Shown: positions 24,779 through 33,109 of the stretch, in pieces
Layout: each line of letters starts with the position of its first letter
How positions within the stretch are numbered: the stretch's first letter is position 1
Assembly: GCA_944323325.1 (NCBI GenBank)
Contig: CALUSF010000007.1
Location: 1 to 33,541 of the forward strand
Source of the DNA: Candidatus Gastranaerophilales bacterium
GTDB lineage: Bacteria > Cyanobacteriota > Vampirovibrionia > Gastranaerophilales > Gastranaerophilaceae
DNA: 33,541 nt
Direction: 5' to 3'
Made by a program: the position numbers and the translations under genes
The notes under the pieces: generated by a model
Databases searched by the model: none
What the model was told of the DNA's origin: nothing
What the model saw: only the letters and a program-made list of their open reading frames with translations

Positions 24779-26008
24779 ATGAATTTATTCACGCAACTAG
24801 AAGAAACAAATCGTCAAACGCCTTTAGCGGAGATTATGAGACCCAAAACATTGGATGAATTTCTCGGCCAGTCTAATGTTGTAGCACCGAATTCACCGCT
24901 TCTAAATCTTTTAAAAACACAGCGCCTGTTTTCACTTATTTTGTGGGGAACACCGGGATGCGGCAAGACAACTCTTGCCAGACTAATTGCAACAAAAGTA
25001 AATGCACAGTTTATAGAACTTTCCGCAGTGACTTCCGGCATCAAAGAAATTAAAGAGACCGTGGAAAAAGCCCGCGAAGCCCTTAGAGCAGGACAAAAAA
25101 CAATCCTGTTTATTGACGAAATTCATCGCTACTCGAAAACGCAACAAGACGCACTTTTGCCTCACGTCGAAAACGGAACGGTATTTCTTATAGGCTCAAC
25201 CACCGAGAACCCTTCTTTTCAGGTTGTTCCGGCGCTTCTTTCCAGAGTACAGGTAATAAGACTTAATCCTATTAATGATGTTAGTATGGCCAAAATAATT
25301 AACCGCGGATTCGAATATCTTGAAAAAAACTATCAGCCGATACAGTATGACGAAGAAGTCACCAAATTTATTGTAAATAATGCAAGAGGAGATGCAAGAT
25401 GCGCACTCAATCTTGTTGAAAATTCTTATTTTGCAAGTAATTTTTCTAATGATACGAGACTTTTAACCGTTGATATTTTAGAGAGTATTACACAAAAAAG
25501 AAATACCAGATATTCAACCCAAGAACATTATGACTGCGCATCAGCATTTCAAAAGAGTCTGCGCGGCTCCGACCCGAATGCCGCAATATATTATCTGGCT
25601 AAAATGATAGAAGCAGGTGAAGATCCCCGTTTTATTGCAAGAAGGCTTATCGTTTGCGCAGCGGAAGACGTCGGAACCGCAGACCCTAACGCTATGAATA
25701 TAGCTGTTAATGCCTATCGGGCCGTAGAAATCATAGGGCTGCCCGAAGGCAGAATTCCGCTTGCAAATGCAGTTGTATATGTTGCAAAAGCACCTAAATC
25801 AAATAAAGCTTGTGTCGCAATAGACCGAGCTCTTGCAGATATCCAAGCCGGAAACGATTTTCCGCCTCCGATGCACTTGAGAGATGCTCACTATAAGGAT
25901 GCTAAAAAATACGGCTTCGGAGAGGGTTATATTTACACTCACGACGCACCTGACGTTGTTCAGCAATTTATGCCGGATGAACTCGCAGACAAAAAGTACT
26001 TGGATTAA
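24779..26008 (+). CDS. rarA: RarA/MgsA replication-associated recombination ATPase
   Basis: AAA+ clamp-loader-like ATPase acting at stalled replication forks. 409 residues from ATG 24779; a TTG reading six codons upstream adds nothing conserved. Walker A is GTPGCGKTT (K63), Walker B is ILFIDEIHR (D113, E114) and sensor 1 is LIGSTTENPSF. The C-terminal MgsA domain has FQKSLRGSDPNAAIYYLAKM and EDPRFIARRLIVCAAEDVG. No Shine-Dalgarno is visible; TGCTACCAT (24764-24772) could be an extended -10 that places the start at the ATG, giving a leaderless message. Its stop lies 2 bases from the stop of the convergent GH57 gene. Confidence 0.95.
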   Translation: MNLFTQLEETNRQTPLAEIMRPKTLDEFLGQSNVVAPNSPLLNLLKTQRLFSLILWGTPGCGKTTLARLIATKVNAQFIELSAVTSGIKEIKETVEKAREALRAGQKTILFIDEIHRYSKTQQDALLPHVENGTVFLIGSTTENPSFQVVPALLSRVQVIRLNPINDVSMAKIINRGFEYLEKNYQPIQYDEEVTKFIVNNARGDARCALNLVENSYFASNFSNDTRLLTVDILESITQKRNTRYSTQEHYDCASAFQKSLRGSDPNAAIYYLAKMIEAGEDPRFIARRLIVCAAEDVGTADPNAMNIAVNAYRAVEIIGLPEGRIPLANAVVYVAKAPKSNKACVAIDRALADIQAGNDFPPPMHLRDAHYKDAKKYGFGEGYIYTHDAPDVVQQFMPDELADKKYLD

Positions 26009-26010
26009 TT

Positions 26011-28539
26011 CTACGCTTTGCCGACTAACGCCTTATTAAACATCTGTTTGTAATAATCCATATTTATATTCAGGTTTTCTCCGATATCAAAAAGCATTAC
26101 AAGCAAATCTCTGTCCGCCTGACAAGTTATATTCTGGATAAGTTCCGCAATATTAGTAACTATTTTAGAGAAATAATAGCTCTGGGCTTCCGCAATATCA
26201 ACTTTAATTTCAAGCTTTGCAATACAATCCAAAAGTTCAAGCGTAGCTTCAACCTGCTGTAAATCCAATGCATAAGAAAGCCTGTTAATATTCTGGGCAA
26301 CTTTTTTGCTGAAAATTTTTGAAGTAGGAGTTTTATCAATTTCAATACCGATTCTCTTCGCTTCAAAATTTATGTCAGAAGCTTGTTGAATTATATCGCT
26401 GTCCAAAAATCCGCGCGAATCCGCAAACAAATCATTAAACTGCTTAGTAAGTACATACTGCGCCGAAATTTTAAACTCTTTCGGAATTTCAAGCCCCAAT
26501 GTCTGCATTTGATAAATTGAGCCTTTACCCTCGTTATACATAGATTCGTATGTATTCGCAAATATTTGCAGCTTGCCTTTAAGCATTGTTTGGAGGATTT
26601 TGCGTCTTTCTTCAATAAATATATCTTTTAATGTAAAGTATTCAGAACCGAAATAACTGTCTATTGAACGTATTATCTCCGTTAAAGGAGAAACAAGGTA
26701 CGTTCTTACAAGTTCTTTTTGAATATCAAGAAATTCTTCATCCGTTGAGTATTCTTTTATCGCACATTGGAAATCTCCGCCCGAGAATTGGAGCAAAACA
26801 AAAATCATATTTGATTTTTCAAGTGTAACTTTTGACTCAACTTCAATATGACCGGTTACTAGTTTCGAATTTCCCTTTGTAACACTTTTGTACGAATGTT
26901 TTCTGATTTTATAACAGTACACATTTTCTTCATCTTCAATATCAGTGTACATTGAAGATATTGCCCAGAGGCTCACAATTTGTTTTGCCGTAACAACAGA
27001 CGGTTTAACAAATTTTTCGTACACATCCTTTCCGGTTCCAAACTCCGGAATATTACTTTTTGCTTCTTTTAATATTTCCAAAAACGGAGTTTCTAAATCT
27101 TTTCTGACAAAAGACTTAGCAAGCTGCATTACACGCGCCGCATATTTCATAATTTGAACGGTTTCAATACCGGAAATCTCCGAGAAAAACCAACCGCAGC
27201 TCGTATACATAAGCATTGCCTGCCTTTGAATTTCAAGAAGCTCCATAGCTTTTACTCTTTGCTCTTCGTCCAAACCTTCGACAAAATACTCATCCTGAAA
27301 ATTCTTAACACTTATATCACTTCTGTCCATAATAACTGAAATATAATTATCACGAGCATCTTGAGGATTCTTAAAATATTTTTTCCCCTGTCTTTGATAA
27401 AGTGCCGTCATTTCGTCTCTCAAAAAGTCAAGAGCGTTTCTCAGCGGCTTTCTCCATTTCTGATTCCATCCGGGATGACCGCCGGTTGAACATCCGCAAT
27501 CTTCACACCATCTGCCTACACCATGGAAACAGCTCCATGAAGAAACAGGTTTAATTTCTACTTCCCAGTCACTCCTGTATTTTTCGAGGTATTCCGCATA
27601 ATTCGTTACCGTAAATCCGGCATCTTTAACCTTTAATTTCATCGCATAAGCAAGCGCCATATCGCCGAATTTTGTGTGGTGTCCGTAGCTTTCTCCGTCT
27701 GTTGCAATATGTACGAGCTGGGGATAATTTCTTAAATCCGAAATTCCGTCTTTCAGCCTGTTAACAAATTTATTACCGTCGGTTAAAAGTTCATCAAAAG
27801 CTACAGATCGGGAAATAGCTCCGTCGTAGAAAAATAAATCAATAAACTTGCCGGGGGCGGATTTAATATAATATCTGTAAGAACGCGCAGGGTCAATATT
27901 ACCCCAGCTTACATCCTGCCAGGTATTTTCGCCCTCTTTGCGAATTTTTTGCGCCTGATACGGGGATAAAATAGTAAACTTTATATCATTTTCGACAAGA
28001 ACTCTTAATGTATCATCATCTACCGCCGTTTCAGCAAGCCAGATACCTTCCGGTTTTCTGCCGAAACGGTATTCAAAATCTTTAATACCCCATTTAACTT
28101 GAGTCTGCTTATCCCTTTCATTTGCAAGAGGCATAATCATATGGTTATATACCTGAGCAATGGCATTTCCGTGGCCGGAATGAGCGCGTCTTGAATTTAT
28201 ATCAGCTTTTATAACCCTTTCATACGCAAGCGGCGCAAACTCTTCCATCCAGGAAAGAAGTGTAGGCCCGAAGTTATAGCTTATGTATTCGTAGTTATTT
28301 ACAACATTAAGAATTTTATTTTTGGAATCAACAATTTTTGATACAGAATTCGGATTATAGCACTCAGCATTAATTCGCTCATTCCAATCATGGAAAGGCT
28401 GTGCACTATCTTGCTGTTCTATTGCTTCCAACCATGGATTCTCTCTTGGCGGCTGGTAAAAATGACCGTGAACAGTCAGAAATACTTTTTTTTTGTCTTT
28501 ATCCTTTTCCTGTTTCAATTCTGTTTTATTGTCCGGCAT
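26011..28539 (-). CDS. GH57 glycoside hydrolase with DUF3536-type C-terminus
   Basis: 842 residues, cytoplasmic (no signal peptide). The GH57 barrel begins VFLTVHGHFYQPPREN (about 19-34). The conserved PEGIWLAETAVD gives candidate nucleophile E170, and HIATDGESYGHH gives candidate acid/base D281. The rest (about 330-842), including SCFHGVGRWCEDCGCSTGGH and the long helical tail, matches the DUF3536 type of GH57 protein. GH57 enzymes act on alpha-glucans (amylase, branching or transferase activity); the exact reaction of the DUF3536 type is not established. The start follows the upstream exported-protein stop by 3 bases, so they form an operon. It is convergent with rarA, with 2 bases between the stops and no terminator. 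Confidence 0.93.
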   Translation of the reverse strand: MPDNKTELKQEKDKDKKKVFLTVHGHFYQPPRENPWLEAIEQQDSAQPFHDWNERINAECYNPNSVSKIVDSKNKILNVVNNYEYISYNFGPTLLSWMEEFAPLAYERVIKADINSRRAHSGHGNAIAQVYNHMIMPLANERDKQTQVKWGIKDFEYRFGRKPEGIWLAETAVDDDTLRVLVENDIKFTILSPYQAQKIRKEGENTWQDVSWGNIDPARSYRYYIKSAPGKFIDLFFYDGAISRSVAFDELLTDGNKFVNRLKDGISDLRNYPQLVHIATDGESYGHHTKFGDMALAYAMKLKVKDAGFTVTNYAEYLEKYRSDWEVEIKPVSSWSCFHGVGRWCEDCGCSTGGHPGWNQKWRKPLRNALDFLRDEMTALYQRQGKKYFKNPQDARDNYISVIMDRSDISVKNFQDEYFVEGLDEEQRVKAMELLEIQRQAMLMYTSCGWFFSEISGIETVQIMKYAARVMQLAKSFVRKDLETPFLEILKEAKSNIPEFGTGKDVYEKFVKPSVVTAKQIVSLWAISSMYTDIEDEENVYCYKIRKHSYKSVTKGNSKLVTGHIEVESKVTLEKSNMIFVLLQFSGGDFQCAIKEYSTDEEFLDIQKELVRTYLVSPLTEIIRSIDSYFGSEYFTLKDIFIEERRKILQTMLKGKLQIFANTYESMYNEGKGSIYQMQTLGLEIPKEFKISAQYVLTKQFNDLFADSRGFLDSDIIQQASDINFEAKRIGIEIDKTPTSKIFSKKVAQNINRLSYALDLQQVEATLELLDCIAKLEIKVDIAEAQSYYFSKIVTNIAELIQNITCQADRDLLVMLFDIGENLNINMDYYKQMFNKALVGKA

Positions 28540-28542
28540 AAC

Positions 28543-29058
28543 CTATTTTACTCCGTTATTATCATCTGTATCAGGGGCTTTTTTAGTAATTGTAAGCTGT
28601 TTTACGTCAACCCAGGTATCTCCGAGAGCATCAGAGAATACGACACCCTTTATTTCTACCTCATCGTTCGTTTTTAAATCTATAAATTTTTCAGCCTCGG
28701 TTCTGGTTAAAAATAATTTCATTTCCGAGAGAGGAATATCATGCGTTGTATCATCTCTCTTAATTAAAAAAGAAATATAATCATCCGAAGATCTGAATGC
28801 AGGTTTATAATCTAAGCCAAGTGTAGAAAACTTGTCAAACTTAGCTTTCATAAGCACGGTTTTGTTCAAATAACTTGACGGAGCATTTACAACCATCAAA
28901 GGTGAAACTTGATAAACCTTATTTGTACTGCTTGCTGCAGCCTGCAATGTTTGAGTCGGCTGTGCTTCCGCCTGTTCGATATAAACAGCGCTCGTTGTTA
29001 ATATTACGGCACTTAATCCGGCCAGCATCAAAGATCTAATATATTTAAAATATCTCAT
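28543..29058 (-). CDS. Exported OB-fold-like protein, unknown function
   Basis: 171 residues from the ATG at 29058. A longer reading from 29085 is rejected: it lies at or upstream of the expected transcription start and lacks a ribosome site, while AGAGAGGG precedes 29058. The signal peptide is residues 1-32 (cleavage after AEA). The mature domain (about 60-160) has alternating strands, LNKTVLMKAKFDKFSTLG, YISFLIKRDD and DEVEIKGVVFSDALGDTWVD, like bacterial OB-fold (tRNA-anti-like) periplasmic proteins. It is first in an operon with the GH57 gene; the functional link is unclear because the enzyme is cytoplasmic. Confidence 0.8.
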   Translation of the reverse strand: MRYFKYIRSLMLAGLSAVILTTSAVYIEQAEAQPTQTLQAAASSTNKVYQVSPLMVVNAPSSYLNKTVLMKAKFDKFSTLGLDYKPAFRSSDDYISFLIKRDDTTHDIPLSEMKLFLTRTEAEKFIDLKTNDEVEIKGVVFSDALGDTWVDVKQLTITKKAPDTDDNNGVK

Positions 29059-29083
29059 TTCGTATACCCTCTCTTTAATCGAC

Positions 29084-29112
29084 ATTGTAACATACTCTTA
29101 TATAATTGTAAA
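29084..29112 (-). promoter_or_regulatory. Promoter of the OB-fold/GH57 operon
   Basis: On the minus strand TTTACA (29107-29112), 17 bases, TACAAT (29084-29089) with a TGT extension. Both hexamers are 5 of 6. The expected start near 29077 settles the downstream ATG as the gene start. Confidence 0.75.
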
Positions 29113-29145
29113 TTTTTAAGCTTCTTGCATTTATATATTATTTTC

Positions 29146-29154
29146 TGATATGAT
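29146..29154 (+). promoter_or_regulatory. Extended -10 element of the sigma factor gene
   Basis: TGATATGAT with TATGAT at 29149-29154 (5 of 6) and a TG extension; the upstream TTGCAT at 18 bases is weak. The start would be near 29161, two bases before the ATG, with no Shine-Dalgarno sequence. Confidence 0.45.
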
Positions 29155-29162
29155 TGTATTAT

Positions 29163-29801
29163 ATGAAAGATTTAGATACCATAAACAGAGAGCGAAAGAG
29201 TCGGGATAATCTTTCCAAATATAAAGAATTAATAGAAACTATATCAAAAGTTGAGTACAAAAAATTTTCCAATCTTGGTTTGATAGAGCTTTCAGAGGTA
29301 ATCAGCCTTGCAAATTATACAGTATACTATTTGTTAAATAACAGCAAAAAACAAGACCTGTATAATACGGCATACCTTACAAAGGCAATAAAGTGGGCTA
29401 TAAGGAACGAAATGCGCCGCCGTTATAAATGGTACGTTATGAAAGATCAGGAAACCGAACAGGAAAAAATTAAAGATGCAGTTTATAAGACAATTTTATC
29501 AATTGAAGAAATGGCCGACGCTGATAATCCGACTGTAATTAAGGATTTACACAGAACCCCGGAAGAAAAAGCAGAAATTGTTGAATTAAAACACAGAATA
29601 TGCGAAATAATGAAAAAACTTTCTCAAAGAGAGCAGGATTTGATTGAGGCAAAATATTTTTATGACAAAAAGTTAAAAGATATTTCCGCAGAATTTAATA
29701 TTTCGCAGTCAAGAATTTCAAGAATTATACAAAACGCTTTGGATAAAATAAAAAAAGAACTATTAAAACAGGAAGAAGTAACGGATGAAAACAATATTTG
29801 A
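29163..29801 (+). CDS. Sigma-70 family RNA polymerase sigma factor, alternative type
   Basis: 212 residues from ATG 29163. A region-2-like part (about 35-92) includes AYLTKAIKWAIRNEMRRRYK, resembling the core-binding and -10-melting helix of group 3 sigma factors. After a charged linker, region 4 (about 148-203) is clear: MKKLSQREQDLIEAKYFYDK followed by the helix-turn-helix DISAEFNISQSRISRIIQNA. Size and layout fit a group 3 factor (sigma28 or general-stress/sporulation-like) rather than an ECF factor. Two sigma28-type promoters in this window need a FliA; this gene is a candidate but nothing ties it to them. It overlaps gcvPB by 17 bases. Confidence 0.85.
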   Translation: MKDLDTINRERKSRDNLSKYKELIETISKVEYKKFSNLGLIELSEVISLANYTVYYLLNNSKKQDLYNTAYLTKAIKWAIRNEMRRRYKWYVMKDQETEQEKIKDAVYKTILSIEEMADADNPTVIKDLHRTPEEKAEIVELKHRICEIMKKLSQREQDLIEAKYFYDKKLKDISAEFNISQSRISRIIQNALDKIKKELLKQEEVTDENNI

Positions 29802-31206
29802 AAAATCATCGGGAGTGGACGGTATCGGAGTCGGTGAATACACATTAGGAGATTTTTTGCCTAAAGAATTTTTACGGGAAGGCAAAATAGGGCTTCCACA
29901 ATTGAGTGAACTTGATGTTATGAGACATTATAAAGAACTCGGAGACCGGAATTTTTGCATTGAAAAAGGATTTTATCCGCTTGGTTCCTGTACAATGAAA
30001 TATAATCCGAAAGTTAATGAACTTCTTGCCTCGCTTGAAGGTTTTACGAATCTTCATCCTCTTCAGACTGACGAAGACTCTCAAGGGGCTCTGGAATTAA
30101 TGTATAATTTACAGGAAGCGTTAAAGAAAATTACAGGTATGGATGCGATTACATTGCAGCCTGCCGCGGGGGCTCACGGTGAGCTTACGGGAATGATGAT
30201 TATAAAAAAATATTTTGAAACCCGCGGAGAAACCAATCGCAAAAAAGTTATAGTACCGGATTCCGCACACGGAACAAACCCTGCCAGCGCAAAAATGTGC
30301 GGCTTTGATATTGTTGAAGTAAAATCAAATTCACGCGGGCAGGTTGATATAGAAGAATTACAAAAACTTCTTGATAAAGATGTTGCGGCAATTATGATGA
30401 CAAACCCAAATACTCTCGGTATTTTTGAAGAGAAAGTTCTGGAAATTTCAAAAATAATGCATGATAACGGTTCGCTTCTCTATTATGACGGCGCAAACTT
30501 TAATGCGGTTATGGGCTGGACAAATCCGGCACTTATGGGTTTTGATGTTGTGCATTTAAATTTGCATAAAACTTTTTCAACACCGCACGGCGGAGGAGGT
30601 CCAGGAGCCGGTCCCGTAGGAGTTGTTGAAAAGCTTAAAGATTTTTTGCCGGCGCCGGTTATAGTTCTGGAAGACGGAAAATATAAAAGAAACTACAATA
30701 TAAAACATTCTATCGGCCAAGTAAGAAGTTTTTACGGCAATTTCGGAGTACTCGTCAGAGCTTATGCGTACATTCTTATGATGGGCAATAATCTCAAAAT
30801 CGCAAGCGGAGATGCCGTGTTAAATGCAAATTACCTGAAAGAAAAGTTGAAAGGTGTATACGAATTACCATATGATGAACCGTGTATGCATGAATTTGTA
30901 CTTTCAGGCGAGAAACAACATCATCTTGGAGTCTCAACTCTCGGTATTGCAAAACGTTTGATGGATTACAACTGCCATCCGCCGACGGTTTATTTCCCGT
31001 TGATTGTACACGAGGCATTAATGATAGAACCGACAGAATCAGAATCTAAAGAGGTTTTGGATAACTTTGCGGAAGTAATGTTAAAAATTGCACGCGAGAT
31101 TGAAGAAAATCCGGAGGAAGTTTTAAAATCCCCTCAAACAACTCCAATTAAGCGTGTTGATGAAACACTCGCAGCAAGACATCCGGACTTAACATTTAAA
31201 GAATAA
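29785..31206 (+). CDS. gcvPB: Glycine dehydrogenase (decarboxylating) subunit 2, P-protein beta
   Basis: PLP-dependent half of the glycine cleavage P-protein, which decarboxylates glycine and passes the aminomethyl group to lipoyl H-protein. 473 residues, typical of the split two-subunit form. FYPLGSCTMKYNPK (63-76), QPAAGAHGELTG (125-136), PDSAHGTNPASA (158-169) and the PLP lysine K262 in HLNLHKTFSTPHGGGGPG are all present. GGAAG lies before the ATG inside the sigma factor's last codons. The partner subunit gcvPA is normally next to it but is not in this window. Confidence 0.97.
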   Translation: MKTIFEKSSGVDGIGVGEYTLGDFLPKEFLREGKIGLPQLSELDVMRHYKELGDRNFCIEKGFYPLGSCTMKYNPKVNELLASLEGFTNLHPLQTDEDSQGALELMYNLQEALKKITGMDAITLQPAAGAHGELTGMMIIKKYFETRGETNRKKVIVPDSAHGTNPASAKMCGFDIVEVKSNSRGQVDIEELQKLLDKDVAAIMMTNPNTLGIFEEKVLEISKIMHDNGSLLYYDGANFNAVMGWTNPALMGFDVVHLNLHKTFSTPHGGGGPGAGPVGVVEKLKDFLPAPVIVLEDGKYKRNYNIKHSIGQVRSFYGNFGVLVRAYAYILMMGNNLKIASGDAVLNANYLKEKLKGVYELPYDEPCMHEFVLSGEKQHHLGVSTLGIAKRLMDYNCHPPTVYFPLIVHEALMIEPTESESKEVLDNFAEVMLKIAREIEENPEEVLKSPQTTPIKRVDETLAARHPDLTFKE

Positions 31207-31211
31207 GAACA

Positions 31212-31246
31212 AAAATGCGTCTGTTAACTTAAAACAGGCGCATTTT
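31212..31246. terminator. Terminator between gcvPB and the AAA+ gene
   Basis: AAAATGCGTCTGTT (31212-31225) pairs with AACAGGCGCATTTT (31233-31246) over 14 positions with one G-T wobble and a 7-base loop. A-rich and T-rich flanks suit both directions. Confidence 0.85.
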
Positions 31247-31280
31247 AAATATATCGACTGCAGAATTGTTCTGACAGAAA

Positions 31281-32777
31281 TTAATTATTATAGCCGATTT
31301 TTCTTCTTGTATTAGATGTTTTATCTTTCAGAAAATCATCGAGAGCCTTATCAAAATCTTCCTGCATAATTTTAAACTGCCTTATATCTTGCGGAATAAA
31401 TGTCCCGTCTTCCATTTTCTGAAAAATTCCCGCTCTTATATAGCCGTTATTATGAGCTTCATTTATTATATGTTTTGTATCGGCGCCGGTTGCACCAACG
31501 CTCAATAATTTATTAAGCATTTCATCTTTTTTAATATTCTCATCTAACGGTTTATTTTTAGTCTGGATATCAAAAATTTCTCTGAGTGCATCCAAATCCG
31601 GCGGAGCAACTTCATAATGTTTTCCGAATCTGCCTGAACGAATAATGGCCTTATCTAATGCCTTATAATTATTGGTTGCACCGACAACAAACACATTTTC
31701 ACCCTCATTATCAATATCTGTCATAAGAGTTAAAATCTGGTTAACGACTTTATTTCCGTACTCATCTTTACTGTCGCGGCTTCTTGCAACGGCATCAAAC
31801 TCATCAAGAAAAATTATCGTCGGCTGGTTTTCTTTTGCTTCCGCAAAAAGTCTTCGCCAATTTGCTTCCGATTCACCAACCCATTTTGATTCTAAATCCA
31901 ATCCGTTAAGCGATATAAAATTTGCACCGGCTTCATTCGCCAAAGCTCTTGCTATATGGGTCTTACCGGTTCCGGGCAAACCGTACAAAATAAAACCGTG
32001 ATTAAGCTCCATATTTTCATACGCATCCGGATACTTGAGCGGATATATAATATCTTTTTTTAAGGAATCTTTAAGCTCTTTATACCCTCCAACCTGAGCA
32101 AACGTTACCGGAGAAGATGTTTTGCGCGTTCCCTGTATAAGATTGGAAATAGTTTTTTTATTCAAGCTGGAAAGTTTTTGACTGACTTCTTTATCATAAT
32201 CAAACGCTCTGGCAAAGTTTTTCCTGAACATACTTAAATCAGTCTTGGATTTATCCTTAATTTTTAACGGCACGCCGTTTACCATAAGTATATCATCCTG
32301 AAGAACATAAAAACTTTCGTGCGGTTTTAAAGAATAAGTTTTGTTATTTGAAATTAACCCTACTTCAAAATCATTTAAATTTATAACCTCTCTATCTCCG
32401 AGCGGATTTTTTATAAAACCCAGATTCCCCCCGAGATTATCATCCTCTATAAAAAAGCTGCGTTTAATTGCATTTTTTACCAAATCCGAATCTTTGTACA
32501 TACCTTTGGCGCATTCGTTTAAATTTCTGCCTACAAGAATTAAATCTCCGAGTTTAAAATTTTGAAACAGGGATGCTAAGCGGTCCTCAAGAGGAATTTT
32601 TTTCACCAAATCCAAAGAAGTGTTCGGAATACCCTTAAAATTTACAGCCGCATAATTATGATTTTTATCCATAAGACGCAAATCCGTACTTTGAGAGACT
32701 GTCGTATTGCACTTTGTTTTTTCTGCTTTTGGGATGTAGGTCCGGTAGTTCCGGGTAGTTACGGGATTGATTCTCAT
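31281..32777 (-). CDS. CDC48/FtsH-like AAA+ ATPase with novel N-terminal domain
   Basis: 498 residues from ATG 32777, preferred because a perfect AGGAGG lies 8 bases before it; a longer reading to 32849 would run through the leader hairpin. Residues 225-420 form a single classic AAA domain: FAQVGGYKELKDSLKKDI, Walker A GLPGTGKT (K272), pore loop KWVGESE, Walker B IIFLDEFDA (D325, E326), sensor ATNN and Arg fingers near R380 and R383. The N-terminal 220 residues contain an FKG motif (47-49) and a beta-rich segment (about 75-175) of unknown fold. It has no membrane helix and no protease domain, so it is probably a protein unfoldase or remodeler. The client is unknown. Confidence 0.9.
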   Translation of the reverse strand: MRINPVTTRNYRTYIPKAEKTKCNTTVSQSTDLRLMDKNHNYAAVNFKGIPNTSLDLVKKIPLEDRLASLFQNFKLGDLILVGRNLNECAKGMYKDSDLVKNAIKRSFFIEDDNLGGNLGFIKNPLGDREVINLNDFEVGLISNNKTYSLKPHESFYVLQDDILMVNGVPLKIKDKSKTDLSMFRKNFARAFDYDKEVSQKLSSLNKKTISNLIQGTRKTSSPVTFAQVGGYKELKDSLKKDIIYPLKYPDAYENMELNHGFILYGLPGTGKTHIARALANEAGANFISLNGLDLESKWVGESEANWRRLFAEAKENQPTIIFLDEFDAVARSRDSKDEYGNKVVNQILTLMTDIDNEGENVFVVGATNNYKALDKAIIRSGRFGKHYEVAPPDLDALREIFDIQTKNKPLDENIKKDEMLNKLLSVGATGADTKHIINEAHNNGYIRAGIFQKMEDGTFIPQDIRQFKIMQEDFDKALDDFLKDKTSNTRRKIGYNN

Positions 32778-32807
32778 TGTGTTTTCCTCCTGATATGTAT
32801 ACAAAAC

Positions 32808-32846
32808 AGGCTTGTAATTCTTTTTCTTTTCTGAATTTACAAGCCT
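32808..32846 (-). promoter_or_regulatory. Hairpin in the AAA+ gene leader, possible attenuator or terminator
   Basis: AGGCTTGTAATTC (32808-32820) and GAATTTACAAGCCT (32833-32846) form a 13-bp stem with one bulged base and a 12-base loop. On the minus strand it is followed by GTTTTGT, a weak T tract, and then by the AGGAGG of the AAA+ gene 19-24 bases further. It could end the short upstream transcript, attenuate the AAA+ message, or cap it. Confidence 0.55.
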
Positions 32847-32862
32847 CAAGCTTTAATTATTT

Positions 32863-32892
32863 TTTATAGATACCGCCTAAAATCTTTGTAAA
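32863..32892 (-). promoter_or_regulatory. Possible proximal promoter of the AAA+ gene
   Basis: On the minus strand TTTACA (32887-32892), 18 bases, TATAAA (32863-32868), both 5 of 6. It would start the message near 32856, just before the hairpin. It overlaps the end of the small ORF. Confidence 0.45.
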
Positions 32893-32933
32893 TTCGCTCT
32901 GTAAGACACCACGCTAATATGCGATAGATTCAT
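32877..32933 (-). CDS. 18-codon small ORF in the AAA+ leader
   Basis: MNLSHISVVSYRANLQRF then TAG. GAGG lies 7 bases before the ATG and a near-perfect promoter lies about 80 bases upstream, so it has the signals of a translated ORF although it is very short. Its order of residue types resembles the first 15 residues of the AAA+ protein downstream (MRINPVTTRNYRTYI): identical at M1, Y11 and R12, conservative at seven more. It may be a leader peptide, an independent small protein or a decayed gene start. Unproven. Confidence 0.45.
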   Translation of the reverse strand: MNLSHISVVSYRANLQRF

Positions 32934-33021
32934 CTTAAATCCTCGGCACAAAAACGTGTTGTTTAGAAGCAAATATTGTTTAGACAATGTATATCCCTTT
33001 AATATTAATTGTAACTTTTAC

Positions 33022-33050
33022 ACTATATAGTATGTTTCAAATTTTGTCAA
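33022..33050 (-). promoter_or_regulatory. Strong sigma70 promoter upstream of the small ORF and AAA+ gene
   Basis: On the minus strand a perfect TTGACA (33045-33050), 17 bases, TATAGT (33022-33027, 5 of 6). The start is expected near 33015, leaving about 240 bases of leader before the AAA+ ATG. Within that leader, TTGTTTAGA (plus-strand reading) occurs twice (32959-32967 and 32976-32984), the second inside a small palindrome ATTGT-TTAG-ACAAT. Confidence 0.8.
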
Positions 33051-33109
33051 TAACCCGGCTTAACATTGCTTAACAGAGTGAGGTTTAAGAAAAAATCAAA
33101 TATTCAATA

